From: Mycobacterium sp.
GTDB lineage: Bacteria > Actinomycetota > Actinomycetes > Mycobacteriales > Mycobacteriaceae
Length of the DNA stretch: 64,000 nucleotides
Assembly (NCBI GenBank): GCA_021732005.1
Contig: JAKFVT010000031.1
Span: 1-64,000, forward strand
Direction of reading: 5' to 3'
The first letter of the stretch is position 1. The number at the start of each line of letters is the position of its first letter. Shown one piece after another: positions 1-8,346 of this stretch. Below the pieces are notes generated by a model, which was not told the origin of the DNA, did no database searches, and saw nothing but the letters and a program-made list of their open reading frames with translations. The position numbers and the translations under genes are program-made.

Positions 1-1166
1 ATCGGCTCCTGAATGGTGTCGGGCACCGAGGGGGCCGAGGGTGGGGCCGGCGGCGCGGCCTGCTCGACGGCGGGTCCGGCCGGCTGGCTGCTGGGCACGA
101 TCACGGCCTCGGCCGGGCTGGGCCGCTGGTCGACGGTCGGTCGGATGCTGACCGCCAGTGAGATCACCAGCGCCACCACACCGACCACGAAGATCGACGT
201 CAGGGCGCTTCCGACCAGCAGGAACGGCTTGCGACCGGAGTCGTCGGGAGCGAAGTCGAGCTCCTCGGGAACCGAGTCGTACGGCACCGAGTCGTAGCCG
301 AGGTCGCCGTCCATCTCGTCGAGCACTTCGCTGTAGCCGAGCGGTGCCATGTAGCCGGCGGCGGCCATCTGGGTGCCGGCTTCCGACATCTCGGTGTTCG
401 CGCCGGCCGCGTACACACCGGCCGCCGGGTAGACCTTGCCTGCGGTGGTGCCATCGGGGTCTTGGGCGTAGGCCAGGCCGACGGTGGAGGCGTCGTAGCG
501 CGGTGCCGTCGCGGACGCCAGTGCAGCACCGCGGGCCAGCGCGAGTTCGGCTTCGTCGGGAGCGTGCACCAGCAGCGCTGTGCCCAGTGCGAGCTGTGAT
601 TTGACCGCCGCGACGTCGACGCCGGAGCCGAGGACGAATACACCCTGCGGCGGTTCGGCGATCGCCTCCAGGCCGGCGATCATCCGCTGCAGTTCGGCGA
701 CCGCGTCCTGAGCGTGCAGGTGTTCGGTCTGCACCTTGACGATGTCGCCGGTCGCGGTGTCCACCACCGAGACGGTGGCGGTGTCGCGCTCGAGGAACAT
801 CAGGGCCGTGCGGTCGTAGCCGACGGTCTGGCCGACGGCCTGCGCCAGCGCACCGGCGGCATGCAGTTCGGACACCAGGACGACGTCGTCGATCTTGCGG
901 GCCGCGAGGGCATCGCGCAGTCCGGCCGCGGCGGAGTGGTCGGTCCACGTGACGCCGGTCGACACCAGTCGGTGTCCGCCTTCGGCGGCGCTTTCCCGGG
1001 TACCGAGAATCGCCGCGACCACTTGATCGGCCGCGGTTGCTGCACCTTCGCCGGTCTGGATGTCGAAGGCATCGTGATCGACGGTCACGCCGTCGGCTTT
1101 CTCGCCTTCGACCAGCACCATGCGCACCGTCGTTGGCGTCATGGACACACCGAGTGCGATGTCCAC
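1..1166 (-). CDS. Mycobacterial conserved membrane-anchored protein, DUF7159-like (3' end outside window)
   Basis: The gene runs off the left edge. GTG at 1166 is chosen because a strong GGAGGGG Shine-Dalgarno sits just upstream (about 1170-1176) and the protein then begins VDIALGVSMTP. About 388 residues are visible. The first 230 or so form an alpha/beta domain (VRMVLVEGEKADG, TDVVLVSELHAAGALAQAVG-type stretches) reminiscent of the actin/Hsp70 fold. An acidic linker follows, then one transmembrane segment (about residues 305-330, coded near 170-245), then a Pro/Ala-rich tail. This matches a family I know as conserved mycobacterial 'proline-rich' proteins. Its function is not known, and the DUF number is from memory. 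Confidence 0.7.
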   Translation of the reverse strand, partial: MDIALGVSMTPTTVRMVLVEGEKADGVTVDHDAFDIQTGEGAATAADQVVAAILGTRESAAEGGHRLVSTGVTWTDHSAAAGLRDALAARKIDDVVLVSELHAAGALAQAVGQTVGYDRTALMFLERDTATVSVVDTATGDIVKVQTEHLHAQDAVAELQRMIAGLEAIAEPPQGVFVLGSGVDVAAVKSQLALGTALLVHAPDEAELALARGAALASATAPRYDASTVGLAYAQDPDGTTAGKVYPAAGVYAAGANTEMSEAGTQMAAAGYMAPLGYSEVLDEMDGDLGYDSVPYDSVPEELDFAPDDSGRKPFLLVGSALTSIFVVGVVALVISLAVSIRPTVDQRPSPAEAVIVPSSQPAGPAVEQAAPPAPPSAPSVPDTIQEP

Positions 1167-1322
1167 TACCCCTCCAAGGTTGTTTGCTGGATCTCCCCGA
1201 CCCGTTTCTGCGCTCCACCTGGCTAGAGCCGCTCAACCGTAGAGTTCATCGCCGCTGGTAGCGGCGCTGTTACAGCCAAACGGATTAGCTGGTGGGCGGT
1301 GCCTGACCCTGGAGCTTCGAGG

Positions 1323-1904
1323 TTACGCGCCCGCCTCGGACTGAAGAAAGTTCTGATAAGAGCGCGACGGGGTGGGGCCGCGTTGACCCTGGTATTTGGA
1401 GCCGACGCTGGCGCTGCCGTAGGGATTTTGGGCGGGGCTGGTCAGGCGCAGCAGGCACAGTTGGCCGATCTTCATCCCCGGCCAGAGCGTGATGGGCAGG
1501 TTCGCGACGTTCGACAGTTCCAGCGTGATGTGCCCGGAGAAGCCCGGGTCGATGAAGCCCGCGGTGGAGTGGGTCAGCAGACCGAGCCGGCCGAGCGACG
1601 ACTTGCCTTCGAGCCGGCCGGCGAGGTCGTCGGGCAGGGTGCAGCACTCCAGCGTCGAGCCGAGGACGAACTCGCCGGGATGCAGGACGAACGGCTCGCC
1701 TTTGGCGGGCTCGACCAGGCTGGTCAGCTCGTCCTGCTGCTTGGCGGGGTCGATGTGGGTGTAGCGGGTGTTGTTGAAGACCCGGAAGAGGTTGTCCAGC
1801 CGAACGTCGACGCTCGACGGTTGCACCAGGGCGTCATCGAACGGGTCGATGCCCAGTCGACCGTCGGCGATGGCGGCGCGGATATCACGATCGGAGAGCA
1901 GCAC
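1323..1904 (-). CDS. dcd: dCTP deaminase, bifunctional dCTP deaminase/dUTPase type
   Basis: A 193-residue cytosolic pyrimidine-nucleotide enzyme that makes dUMP from dCTP. The M. tuberculosis enzyme is known to be both deaminase and dUTPase. GTG at 1904 gives the family N-terminus VLLSDRDIR; longer in-frame starts run into the upstream gene and are not family-like. Visible motifs are [11 protein letters not shown] (27-37), [11 protein letters not shown] (96-106), the substrate-binding [12 protein letters not shown] (111-122) and SGHITLEL with the catalytic Glu near 129. The C-terminal [16 protein letters not shown] closes the active site. The length matches actinobacterial Dcd. The start lies 20 bp after the stop of the upstream glucanase gene. 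Confidence 0.97.
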   Translation of the reverse strand: MLLSDRDIRAAIADGRLGIDPFDDALVQPSSVDVRLDNLFRVFNNTRYTHIDPAKQQDELTSLVEPAKGEPFVLHPGEFVLGSTLECCTLPDDLAGRLEGKSSLGRLGLLTHSTAGFIDPGFSGHITLELSNVANLPITLWPGMKIGQLCLLRLTSPAQNPYGSASVGSKYQGQRGPTPSRSYQNFLQSEAGA

Positions 1905-1924
1905 GCGACGAGCGTACTGGCGGA

Positions 1925-3739
1925 TCAGTTGATCGTGATGGTGACCACGTTCGGCGGCAACGAATTGTTGAGAATGAGGACCGAACTCTGGCCATTCACG
2001 TCGTCGTAGGGGAAGCCGTAGTTCTTCCCGTCCAGGCCGAGCTGGTGAAAGACCTTCGCATAGGAGTTGTACTTCGTGCCGGCGGGGTAGTACGCCGCGA
2101 CATCGCCCCACTTGTCCGGCGAGGCGGCGACGCCGCGGTTGAAGGCGGCGTCGAGTTGGGCGAGGAAGGCGCCCTGCTCGTGGGTGCCGACGAAGGGTCC
2201 GTCGCCGGCGAAGACCTCCGCTGTCGTCGGCTTGTCCATCACGTAGTTTCCCGAGAGCCCGGCGGGATTGAGCGCAGTGACGGTGTAGGCGAACTGGTTG
2301 TTGGCGTCCACCTGGCCGGTCACGGTGTAGCTGCCTGGCGAGGTGAACGTGAACGGCCCGGTCTTGTACTTGGTCCAGAAGTCGTTGACCGGTTCGTCGA
2401 GGTAATGGGCCAGCGCCCCGGGCTGCACGGACCGAGGCGAGGCGATGCGCAGCGGATTGCCGTGGCCGTCGTTGATGACGAGCTGCTGGAATTCGGTCGG
2501 TACCGAGGTCTGATAGGTGGTGAACACCTGGTTCCGCGTGGCGGTGGTGCCGCGGGTGCCGGAGAAGGAGCCTTGGGCGAGGGTGAAGCTCAGCGGCAGC
2601 CCGAACTGGTCCACCTGGGTGGTGTTACCGCCGAAGGGCACGCCGCCGTATTGGAAGGTGAACTCGAACCAGTCGTAGACGGTGCCGTAGTTGGGATTGG
2701 TGACGCCGACTGGGTCGGGTACGGTCCAGCCCGAATTGTCTTGGCTGATACCGATATACAGCGGTTGGGCGACCGACACGTAGATCCTGGCACCCTGCAA
2801 GTCCGGCGGCATCCGCAAGTTAGCGGCCTCGCCGAGGGTGTACGACATGTTCGCGTAGTTCACCCCGTCCTTGACCAAGTGACCGGGGGCGTTGGCGTCG
2901 TCGTGGTTGATCGCGTGCGTCGTTCCGGTCTGGTCCACCCAGGCCCAGTGATCCTTGGAGGTCTGGCCGAGGACGGTGACGTAGATCTGGCCACTGTCGT
3001 ACGACGAGTTGTTGACGAAGTCGACCGGGAATGTGCCCGCGCTGTAGGGCGCGACGGACACCGTGACGGTGCCGGACGCGTTGTGACCGCTGGACCCGAT
3101 CAGGCCGAACGTCAGCAAGTTGACCAGGCCGGCGAGGCCGTGGATGTGCGGGCCACTCCAGAAGTCGGAGGTGGTCAGCTGGAAGGTGTCGGTGTAGGGA
3201 TCGGTGCCGTTCCAGTCTGCAGGGGCGGTGTAGGCCGCCTGGGAGCCGGAGATCGTGAGGGTGCCGCCGCCCGTGCCGGTTCCGTGGACCGCATAGGTCA
3301 GTCGGCGCCCGTCGGTGTCGACGCCCCCAAGTTGGAACGGGTCACTGGTTTCGCCGGGATCGAGCGCTTCGGATCTGGTCTGCGGCGGGAACGTCGGAGT
3401 GACAGCTTCAAACGTGCGTTGGTACCAATTACGTTGGGCTGCTTGGACAGAACGGCGCACGTCGACGGTGGGCACCGGTTTGACGCGGGCAGGGGCGGTG
3501 CGGGTTTTCGACGGGGCCGATGTAGGGCGCCCGGCAGCGCGGGCGCTGGACGCCGTTGCACGCCCGTGCGTGGACGATGAATTGCCAGCCGTGTCAGAGT
3601 TCGCGGTCTCGGCATGACCCGTCGCGGGGTTGGCCAGCAGCGCGATGCCGATCCCGGCGGCCACGGCGGATGCTCCGACCCAACCAACGTGCGCGGCATA
3701 CTTCATCAAGGTTCCGTTCGACGTAGCTGGCTGCGCCAT
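1925..3739 (-). CDS. Secreted beta-1,3-glucanase, GH64/thaumatin-like
   Basis: A 604-residue exported protein. The N-terminus has a basic/hydrophobic signal segment ending near ATGHAET, then a Ser/Thr/Ala/Pro-rich linker (to about 105) and an N-terminal beta-rich region. From about residue 235 ([22 protein letters not shown]) to the end it resembles the GH64 beta-1,3-glucanase/thaumatin-like fold, including [26 protein letters not shown] and the late [24 protein letters not shown] block. GH64 enzymes cleave laminari-type beta-1,3-glucans. The start at 3739 has no clear Shine-Dalgarno; ATG at codon 12 (3706, MKYAAHVG) would give a more usual signal peptide and is a real alternative. Substrate is not shown by the sequence. 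Confidence 0.8.
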   Translation of the reverse strand: MAQPATSNGTLMKYAAHVGWVGASAVAAGIGIALLANPATGHAETANSDTAGNSSSTHGRATASSARAAGRPTSAPSKTRTAPARVKPVPTVDVRRSVQAAQRNWYQRTFEAVTPTFPPQTRSEALDPGETSDPFQLGGVDTDGRRLTYAVHGTGTGGGTLTISGSQAAYTAPADWNGTDPYTDTFQLTTSDFWSGPHIHGLAGLVNLLTFGLIGSSGHNASGTVTVSVAPYSAGTFPVDFVNNSSYDSGQIYVTVLGQTSKDHWAWVDQTGTTHAINHDDANAPGHLVKDGVNYANMSYTLGEAANLRMPPDLQGARIYVSVAQPLYIGISQDNSGWTVPDPVGVTNPNYGTVYDWFEFTFQYGGVPFGGNTTQVDQFGLPLSFTLAQGSFSGTRGTTATRNQVFTTYQTSVPTEFQQLVINDGHGNPLRIASPRSVQPGALAHYLDEPVNDFWTKYKTGPFTFTSPGSYTVTGQVDANNQFAYTVTALNPAGLSGNYVMDKPTTAEVFAGDGPFVGTHEQGAFLAQLDAAFNRGVAASPDKWGDVAAYYPAGTKYNSYAKVFHQLGLDGKNYGFPYDDVNGQSSVLILNNSLPPNVVTITIN

Positions 3740-3880
3740 ACTATGCCGGTAGAGGGCCCTATCGCAGCCGATTGGCAGCGATTCTGCCGATCCCTACCCG
3801 ACGCTCAGCACTTTGCTATCCCGGCCGCGCCGTCCCTTGTCACACCGCAGTTGCGCGCAGTGCTAACGTCTGTGTCCATC

Positions 3881-3954
3881 GCCGATGTAGTTCAATGGCA
3901 GAACATCAGCTTCCCAAGCTGAATACGCGGGTTCGATTCCCGTCATCGGCTCCA
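3881..3954 (+). tRNA. tRNA-Gly (anticodon CCC), integration target
   Basis: A cloverleaf can be folded by eye: acceptor stem GCCGATG (3881-3887) with CATCGGC (3944-3950), D stem GTTC/GAAC, anticodon stem TCAGC/GCTGA with loop TTCCCAA (anticodon CCC), T arm CGGG-TTCGATT-CCCG, discriminator T and encoded CCA (3952-3954). The anticodon reads GGG, so glycine. The gene is intact because the integrated element supplies its own copy of the 3' half; the displaced host 3' half lies at 17108-17152. Confidence 0.95.
3910..3954 (+). repeat. attL core (45-bp direct repeat)
   Basis: The 45 bp from the anticodon stem of tRNA-Gly to its encoded CCA recur exactly at 17108-17152 in the same orientation. The flanking bases differ at both ends (g before and c after here, a before and t after at the other copy), so the repeat is precisely delimited. 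A tRNA 3' half used as integration core is the standard pattern for tyrosine integrases. Confidence 0.95.
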
Positions 3955-4000
3955 CTTCTACCTCGACTTTCGATCCTTTGTCCTAGGCGCGAGCGGCGCG

Positions 4001-4021
4001 CGGTCCCGTAACGGTCCCGTA
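4001..4021 (+). repeat. Paired arm-type repeat beside attL
   Basis: CGGTCCCGTA occurs twice, at 4001-4010 and 4012-4021, an 11-bp period, starting 47 bp inside the attL core. The same tandem pair with the same period occurs near attR (16944-16964). Short repeats in pairs, one helical turn apart, on both sides of the core are what integrase arm-binding sites look like. The assignment is inferred from position and repetition. Confidence 0.6.
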
Positions 4022-4054
4022 CGCGCAGCTGCCGTATGCGGCGCTGGCCCGGCG

Positions 4055-4600
4055 TCAGGTGAATGCCGGTGCGACGAACCGTTGCACGATTTGGTCTTCA
4101 ACCTCGCTGTTGCCGATTGGCCAGACCGCCAGCGACATGACGACGCGAACGATCCATTGGGCAGCCTGCGGGTCGTCGTCGGTTATGCCGGTGAGGTCAG
4201 CGGCGAGACGGCTCAGCACCGGTGACGAAGGAAGCTCAGTCAGATCACGACCGGCGCTCAACCCCATCATCATCTGGCGCATCGGGTCCGATCGAATGTG
4301 TTCCAGTGCGACCGTGATTGCCTTCACCACTCGCTCCGCGCCACTCAGGTCTTTGACGGCGCGTCGAACCGAGTCGACGATGCGGGCGGCCAGGCGGAGC
4401 AGAACGGCGTCGCGGATCTGGCCTTTGCCTCCGGCGTAGCGGTAGATAGTCGCCCGCGAACAGTGCACTCGTGCGGCCAAGGCGTCCATGTCGAAGGCTT
4501 CCAGGCCGTCCCGTAAAACGAGGTCGGTGGCAGCGGCATAAATACGGTCTGCGGCTGCCGTACGGCGCTCGCCTCCAATGAGCCAGTCGTCTCTAACCAC
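4055..4600 (-). CDS. TetR-family regulator, divergent to the P450 gene
   Basis: A probable DNA-binding repressor of 181 residues. GTG at 4600 is chosen because AGAGGAG (4606-4612) lies 5 bases upstream; longer in-frame starts reach across this site into the promoter region. The N-terminal HTH reads DRIYAAATDLVLRDGLEAFDMDALAARVHCSRATIYRYAGGKGQI, a typical TetR domain, followed by a divergent ligand-binding half. It is transcribed away from the P450 gene across a gap with a perfect inverted repeat (4629-4644), so it likely controls itself and the P450. It is cargo of the integrated element, lying between attL and the integrase. Confidence 0.85.
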   Translation of the reverse strand: MVRDDWLIGGERRTAAADRIYAAATDLVLRDGLEAFDMDALAARVHCSRATIYRYAGGKGQIRDAVLLRLAARIVDSVRRAVKDLSGAERVVKAITVALEHIRSDPMRQMMMGLSAGRDLTELPSSPVLSRLAADLTGITDDDPQAAQWIVRVVMSLAVWPIGNSEVEDQIVQRFVAPAFT

Positions 4601-4628
4601 CAATACTCCTCTACAAGGCATTCGGATC

Positions 4629-4644
4629 GTCTCAACTCTGAGAC
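4629..4644. promoter_or_regulatory. Perfect inverted repeat, candidate TetR operator
   Basis: GTCTCA-ACTC-TGAGAC is a perfect 6-bp inverted repeat with a 4-bp spacer in the 133-bp gap between the divergent TetR gene (start 4600) and the P450 gene (start 4734). Size and position fit an operator bound by the adjacent regulator. A second GTGAGAC occurs near 4691-4697. No binding data can be seen from sequence. Confidence 0.45.
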
Positions 4645-4733
4645 AAATCTGACAGTACATTTCAGCATTCATGCAGGTATGACGCATGACGTGAGACGGC
4701 CTTGATCAGAACACTCGGGCAGACATTTCAACT

Positions 4734-6002
4734 TTGCTGGTACCTATTGACGACCCCGTTGCCGCCGATCAGCTTGGAGAGATGAGGTCGCGCAACGGTC
4801 AGCTTGGCATCGAGCTATTCGACGATGAGTGCATTCAGGACCCCTACCCTCTGTACCGACGAATGTTGGACACAGCGCCGGTGCATCAAATTGGCGGTTC
4901 CGGGTTCTATGCGGTGTGCAGCTGGGACGCGGTCAACGACGCCATCGCTCGACCCGAAGACTTCTCCTCGAACTTGACCGCGACGATGACGTATCAGCCT
5001 GGCGGCGAAGTGGGTTCGTTTGAGATGGAGGGATTAGGCGGAAAGAGCCATGTGCTGGCCACCGCCGACGAGCCCACGCACGCGGTGCACAGGAAAGCGT
5101 TGCTTCCGCAACTGGCAGCCAAGCGGATTCGCGCGTTCGAACCGTTTATCGCTGAAACCGCCGAGCAGCTTTGGAAGGCCCATTCGGAGCACGGGAGCAT
5201 CGAATGGATGAGCGCCATGGCAAACCGATTGCCAATGATGATTGTCGGGCGGATCATCGGTGTCCCAGACACCGACATCGACAACCTCGTGCGGTGGGGA
5301 TACGCCGCGACCCAGATGGTCGAGGGTCTCGTCAGCCAAGATCAGCTCAACGCTGCTGGCATCGCCGTGATGGAACTCGCGGGCTACATCACCGATCAGT
5401 TTCGGCAAGCCGCAGCCGACCCGCAGGACAACTTGCTCGGTGATTTGGCCACGGCGTGCGCATCGGGTGAGATGGAAGAACTCACCGCGCAGGCGATGAT
5501 GATCATATTGTTCAGCGCCGGTGGCGAATCCACTGCGTCGCTAATCGGTTCCGCGGCTTGGGTTTTGTCGACTCGCCCTGATATCCAGCAGCAGGTCCGC
5601 GACCAACCGGAACTGCTCGGCGCATTCCTTGAGGAGGTACTGCGCTACGAACCGCCGTTCCGGGGCCATTACCGCCACGTGGTGAGTGATACGACACTGG
5701 GCGGTGCGGACCTTCAAGCGGGGTCACGCCTGCTGCTGTTGTGGGGAGCGGCTAATCGGGATCCGTCACACTTCGACGATCCCGACCAGTTTCGATTGGA
5801 CCGCCGCGACGGGAAGGGTCACATCACCTTCGGCAAGGGAGCGCACTTTTGCGTCGGAGCCGCGCTCGCCCGGTTGGAAGCCCAAATCGTGCTTGGTCAA
5901 CTCCTTGAACACACTTCGAAAATCGAAGCCGCTGATACTGGGCGCTGGCTGTCCAGCCTCCTTGTACGGCGCCTTGAACGCCTGGAACTGGCCTACAAAT
6001 AG
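4734..6002 (+). CDS. Cytochrome P450 monooxygenase (bacterial class I type)
   Basis: A soluble haem monooxygenase of 422 residues, the normal length for bacterial CYPs that use ferredoxin partners. All landmark motifs are present: the I-helix SAGGEST (about 261-267, with the Gly-Glu-Ser-Thr oxygen-activation site), the K-helix ExxR at E301-R304, and the haem loop FGKGAHFCVG with the cysteine ligand near C373. The 4734 start is a TTG without a good Shine-Dalgarno. ATG at 4782 (MRSRNGQL) is a plausible alternative, and GGAGAG precedes it but very closely. No ferredoxin gene is adjacent. The substrate is unknown. It is cargo in the tRNA-Gly element, with its own TetR and a downstream convergent F420-type reductase. 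Confidence 0.93.
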   Translation: MLVPIDDPVAADQLGEMRSRNGQLGIELFDDECIQDPYPLYRRMLDTAPVHQIGGSGFYAVCSWDAVNDAIARPEDFSSNLTATMTYQPGGEVGSFEMEGLGGKSHVLATADEPTHAVHRKALLPQLAAKRIRAFEPFIAETAEQLWKAHSEHGSIEWMSAMANRLPMMIVGRIIGVPDTDIDNLVRWGYAATQMVEGLVSQDQLNAAGIAVMELAGYITDQFRQAAADPQDNLLGDLATACASGEMEELTAQAMMIILFSAGGESTASLIGSAAWVLSTRPDIQQQVRDQPELLGAFLEEVLRYEPPFRGHYRHVVSDTTLGGADLQAGSRLLLLWGAANRDPSHFDDPDQFRLDRRDGKGHITFGKGAHFCVGAALARLEAQIVLGQLLEHTSKIEAADTGRWLSSLLVRRLERLELAYK

Positions 6003-6068
6003 TCTAGCCCCGTAGCTCCTGCCCCAGCACGTCGCTTCCTCAGCTCGAAGGCCGGTGCGCTACAGAGG

Positions 6069-6464
6069 TCAGCGCGCAGAGCCCGCGTTCGTCAACAGCA
6101 AGGCTGCCTCGTTATAGGGAAACGCTCGGTAGAGCGGCCGGGAACGCGGTATGACGAGGGCCGCGGCCTCGGCCTTGCTCACCACCCGTGGGTTGACGAG
6201 CGCGACAGTCCGTCCACGCTTGCGCAGCACCGTCGGTCCGCCGGCCAGCACGTTCTTCAACCAGTCCGTCTGCAGGCCGTAGCCGATGAGGATGGCGTAG
6301 CCATCAAGGGTCTTGAATACCAAAAGGGGTGTTCGATATCGCTTACCCGACTTCCGCCCGACGTGCTCGAGCGTCCCGAGGCTCGGAAGCCACGGTGTGA
6401 TCGTGCGAGCCGCCGGATTGGTGACTCGCTTGTTGAACTCTGCGATTCGTCGAGGCACGCGCAT
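6069..6464 (-). CDS. Ddn-like F420-dependent nitroreductase/quinone reductase family protein
   Basis: A 131-residue protein of the split beta-barrel deazaflavin (F420)-dependent reductase family, the Ddn/DUF385 group abundant in mycobacteria. Family features are GTLEHVGRKSGKRYRTPLLVF (30-50), the GYAILIGYG strand and TDWLKNVLAGG, which contribute to F420 binding in characterised members. It is convergent with the P450 gene and lies 171 bp downstream of the integrase gene in the direction of transcription. Members reduce quinones or nitro compounds and some are linked to lipid or xenobiotic redox; which applies here cannot be read from the sequence. Confidence 0.8.
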   Translation of the reverse strand: MRVPRRIAEFNKRVTNPAARTITPWLPSLGTLEHVGRKSGKRYRTPLLVFKTLDGYAILIGYGLQTDWLKNVLAGGPTVLRKRGRTVALVNPRVVSKAEAAALVIPRSRPLYRAFPYNEAALLLTNAGSAR

Positions 6465-6580
6465 TCTCGGAGTCTAAGTATTGGTCGAAGTGATAAGTGA
6501 GTGACTCCTGCAGGGATAATCGACGGCATTTGCGATGCGCCGTAGGTCTTTTTCCACCCGCACTTGGTGGAATTATTGAC

Positions 6581-6634
6581 GGAGCCGAACTGCGGGCGTA
6601 CTGAGGCGGTACCGAGGGCGTCCGTCGGCCGTTC
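6581..6634 (+). repeat. Second copy of the attR-side arm region, next to the integrase gene
   Basis: Positions 6581-6620 align with 16968-17007 in the same orientation with 34 of 40 bases identical by my count. Weaker similarity continues to about 6634, including two GCSGT(A)CC-like words 22 bp apart in both copies (6606/6628 and 16993/17015). The copy ends just before the stop codon of the integrase (6636). attP normally adjoins the integrase 3' end, so this looks like a duplicated or displaced attachment arm separated from attL by the cargo genes. Confidence 0.55.
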
Positions 6635-6635
6635 T

Positions 6636-8069
6636 CTACCCGTGCAGCGGTATCACGTTGCCGTAACTCGGACTCTGCACCGGTGTCGACAGCGCGCCCA
6701 GCGCCGCCATGTTGCCCGTGTGGTCGTCGGTGTTGATGAGGTGGGCGTAGACCGTCAGCGTGGTCTTGACGTCCCGGTGCCCCATGAGCCCGGCGATGTC
6801 TATGGGCCGGATGCCCGCCGCGAGGCACAGGCTCGCGTACGTGTGGCGGAGCGAGTGGAACGACTGGTTTGGGTCCAGCGTCGCGGTCGGAGTGAGCATA
6901 TTGGCGCGCAACACCGCCGGGCGGTACACCGACTTGTAGAACGTGGCGTGGCGTAGCGGCGTCGTCCAGTCGAGCACCAACCGCTTCTCCGCGTCCTCCA
7001 CGCTGAGTTCGGCGAGGGCGTCCGCCTGTCGTCGCGCGCGGGCTTTCGCGGTGGCTTTCAGTGGTATGTCTTCGACGCCCGTAGCCGCCTCTCCCGGTGC
7101 GGGGGCCGTCGCGGGTACGCCGGTAGGCCGGGGACGTGTCAACGTCGTACCGGGGAACAGCGGGGCTGTCGGTTCATCCGAGCGCGGGTGCTCCGCGAGG
7201 TAGTCCCGCAGCAACTCGGTCGTCTCGGCGGTGAGCGGCACGCGGCGGTAGCTCTGCTTGGTCTTGAGCGGGCCGTACTCGATGGCCGTACCCTTTGCGC
7301 GCGCTGCTTGCTCGACCCGCAGCACGCCCGGCTTCGCCGGGGCGTTCGGGTTCAACGGCGGGTCCGGTAGATCGACGTTCACGATGGTGAGCCCGCCGAG
7401 TTCCGCCGCGCGCAGGCCCGCCCACGCCGCGACGTGAACCAGGACGTTGTACGGCCAGGGCGTCGCTTCTGTGAGGGCAGAAACCTCTGCGGGGGTGAGG
7501 AACTGCGCCCGGTCCACGATTACCCCGACCTGACCGCCGTTGGTCCCGGTCTCGGTGGGGAGCTTGATGTATTCGGCGGGGCTCTTCGCCAGCCGGCCAT
7601 CCACGACCGCCTGCTCTAGGACCATGCGGACGGTCCAGAACGCGTGCCGCACGGTCGACGGCTTCTTGCCCGCGTCGGTGAGCCGGTTCACCCACTCCTG
7701 GATGTACTCGCGGGTGATCTTGTTGAGCGGGTAGCCGCCGAACACCGCGTCAATGCCGAGCGTCTTGCCGTCGCCGCGTCGCGTTGCGGCCGGGGCGAGG
7801 GCGTAGCGGTGGCTCTCCGCGTTGTTGCGGGTGTCGGCCTTCCTCGACTCCAGCCAAATCGCCGCCGCGTCGCGGAATACCATCTTGCCCTTGCCGGGGT
7901 CGAAGTCCATGCCCGTCAGCGTTTCGGCGTCGGCCTTGGCCGCGAACGCCTTCGCATCCTTGCGGGTGCGGAATCCACCCTTGGTGCGCTCGCTGCCGTC
8001 GGGCGTGTACCACCGCACCACATAAGTTGTTGTACCGCTTGCGCGTACGCGCTTCTGAACGCTAGCCAT
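6636..8069 (-). CDS. int: Tyrosine recombinase, phage/satellite integrase
   Basis: A 477-residue site-specific recombinase that would catalyse integration at tRNA-Gly and, with an accessory factor, excision. The N-terminal arm-binding domain (1-50, TYVVRWYTPDGSERTKGGFRTRKDAKAF) is followed by a SAM-like core-binding domain (60-165). Catalytic residues are recognisable: R220 in AGLRAAELGGL, a Lys near 269, H405-S-L-R408, H431 in MGHRDVKTT and nucleophile Y441. An insertion of about 65 residues (300-365, Ala/Pro/Arg-rich) sits between the Lys and the HxxR block, making it longer than usual. It follows the small 90-residue gene by 4 bp and ends an operon begun by a serine recombinase. Confidence 0.95.
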   Translation of the reverse strand: MASVQKRVRASGTTTYVVRWYTPDGSERTKGGFRTRKDAKAFAAKADAETLTGMDFDPGKGKMVFRDAAAIWLESRKADTRNNAESHRYALAPAATRRGDGKTLGIDAVFGGYPLNKITREYIQEWVNRLTDAGKKPSTVRHAFWTVRMVLEQAVVDGRLAKSPAEYIKLPTETGTNGGQVGVIVDRAQFLTPAEVSALTEATPWPYNVLVHVAAWAGLRAAELGGLTIVNVDLPDPPLNPNAPAKPGVLRVEQAARAKGTAIEYGPLKTKQSYRRVPLTAETTELLRDYLAEHPRSDEPTAPLFPGTTLTRPRPTGVPATAPAPGEAATGVEDIPLKATAKARARRQADALAELSVEDAEKRLVLDWTTPLRHATFYKSVYRPAVLRANMLTPTATLDPNQSFHSLRHTYASLCLAAGIRPIDIAGLMGHRDVKTTLTVYAHLINTDDHTGNMAALGALSTPVQSPSYGNVIPLHG

Positions 8070-8073
8070 CGCG

Positions 8074-8346
8074 CTAGTCCTCCCGCGTCCGCCGATTGCG
8101 GCTGCCTCGGACCTCGCCCGCAGCGGTCATGCGCCTAAGCTCATCGGCGCGGTAGACCTCCGTGCTCGCGTATGGCCCGCCGCGCTCGAAAACGACCCTG
8201 ACTGCTAAGTCGCCGCCGTCGTTGGAGGTCTCGTAGACCTCGCCGACTTCGGCGTAGCGTGGGGCGTTCTTCGCAATCACCAGCACCTCGTCGCCGGGGC
8301 GGAACTCCAGCGTGCTGGCGAGTGGGTCAATGTCGCGTTTACTCAT
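8074..8346 (-). CDS. Small SH3/KOW-like protein between two recombinase genes
   Basis: A 90-residue protein of unknown function. ATG at 8346 overlaps the serine-recombinase stop as ATGA, so translation is probably coupled; longer starts would be buried in that gene. Residues 13-70 (LEFRPGDEVLVIAKNAPRYAEVGEVYETS...AVRVVFERG...EVYRADELRRM) have the alternation and PGDEV...GEV pattern of a small beta-barrel of SH3/KOW type. The tail is Arg-rich. It lacks an HTH, so it does not look like a classical excisionase, although its place directly before the integrase makes a recombination role possible. Confidence 0.7.
   Translation of the reverse strand: MSKRDIDPLASTLEFRPGDEVLVIAKNAPRYAEVGEVYETSNDGGDLAVRVVFERGGPYASTEVYRADELRRMTAAGEVRGSRNRRTRED

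Noticed and set aside
3837..3869. Sigma70-like promoter for the tRNA-Gly gene (TTGTCA / TAACGT)
   Set aside because: The spacing of 19-21 bp is too long for a confident call.
6552..6572. TTCCACC/GGTGGAA hairpin downstream of the integrase as its terminator
   Set aside because: The stem is real (7 bp, 7-base loop), but on the integrase strand it is followed by an A-run rather than a T-run, so I do not call it a terminator.
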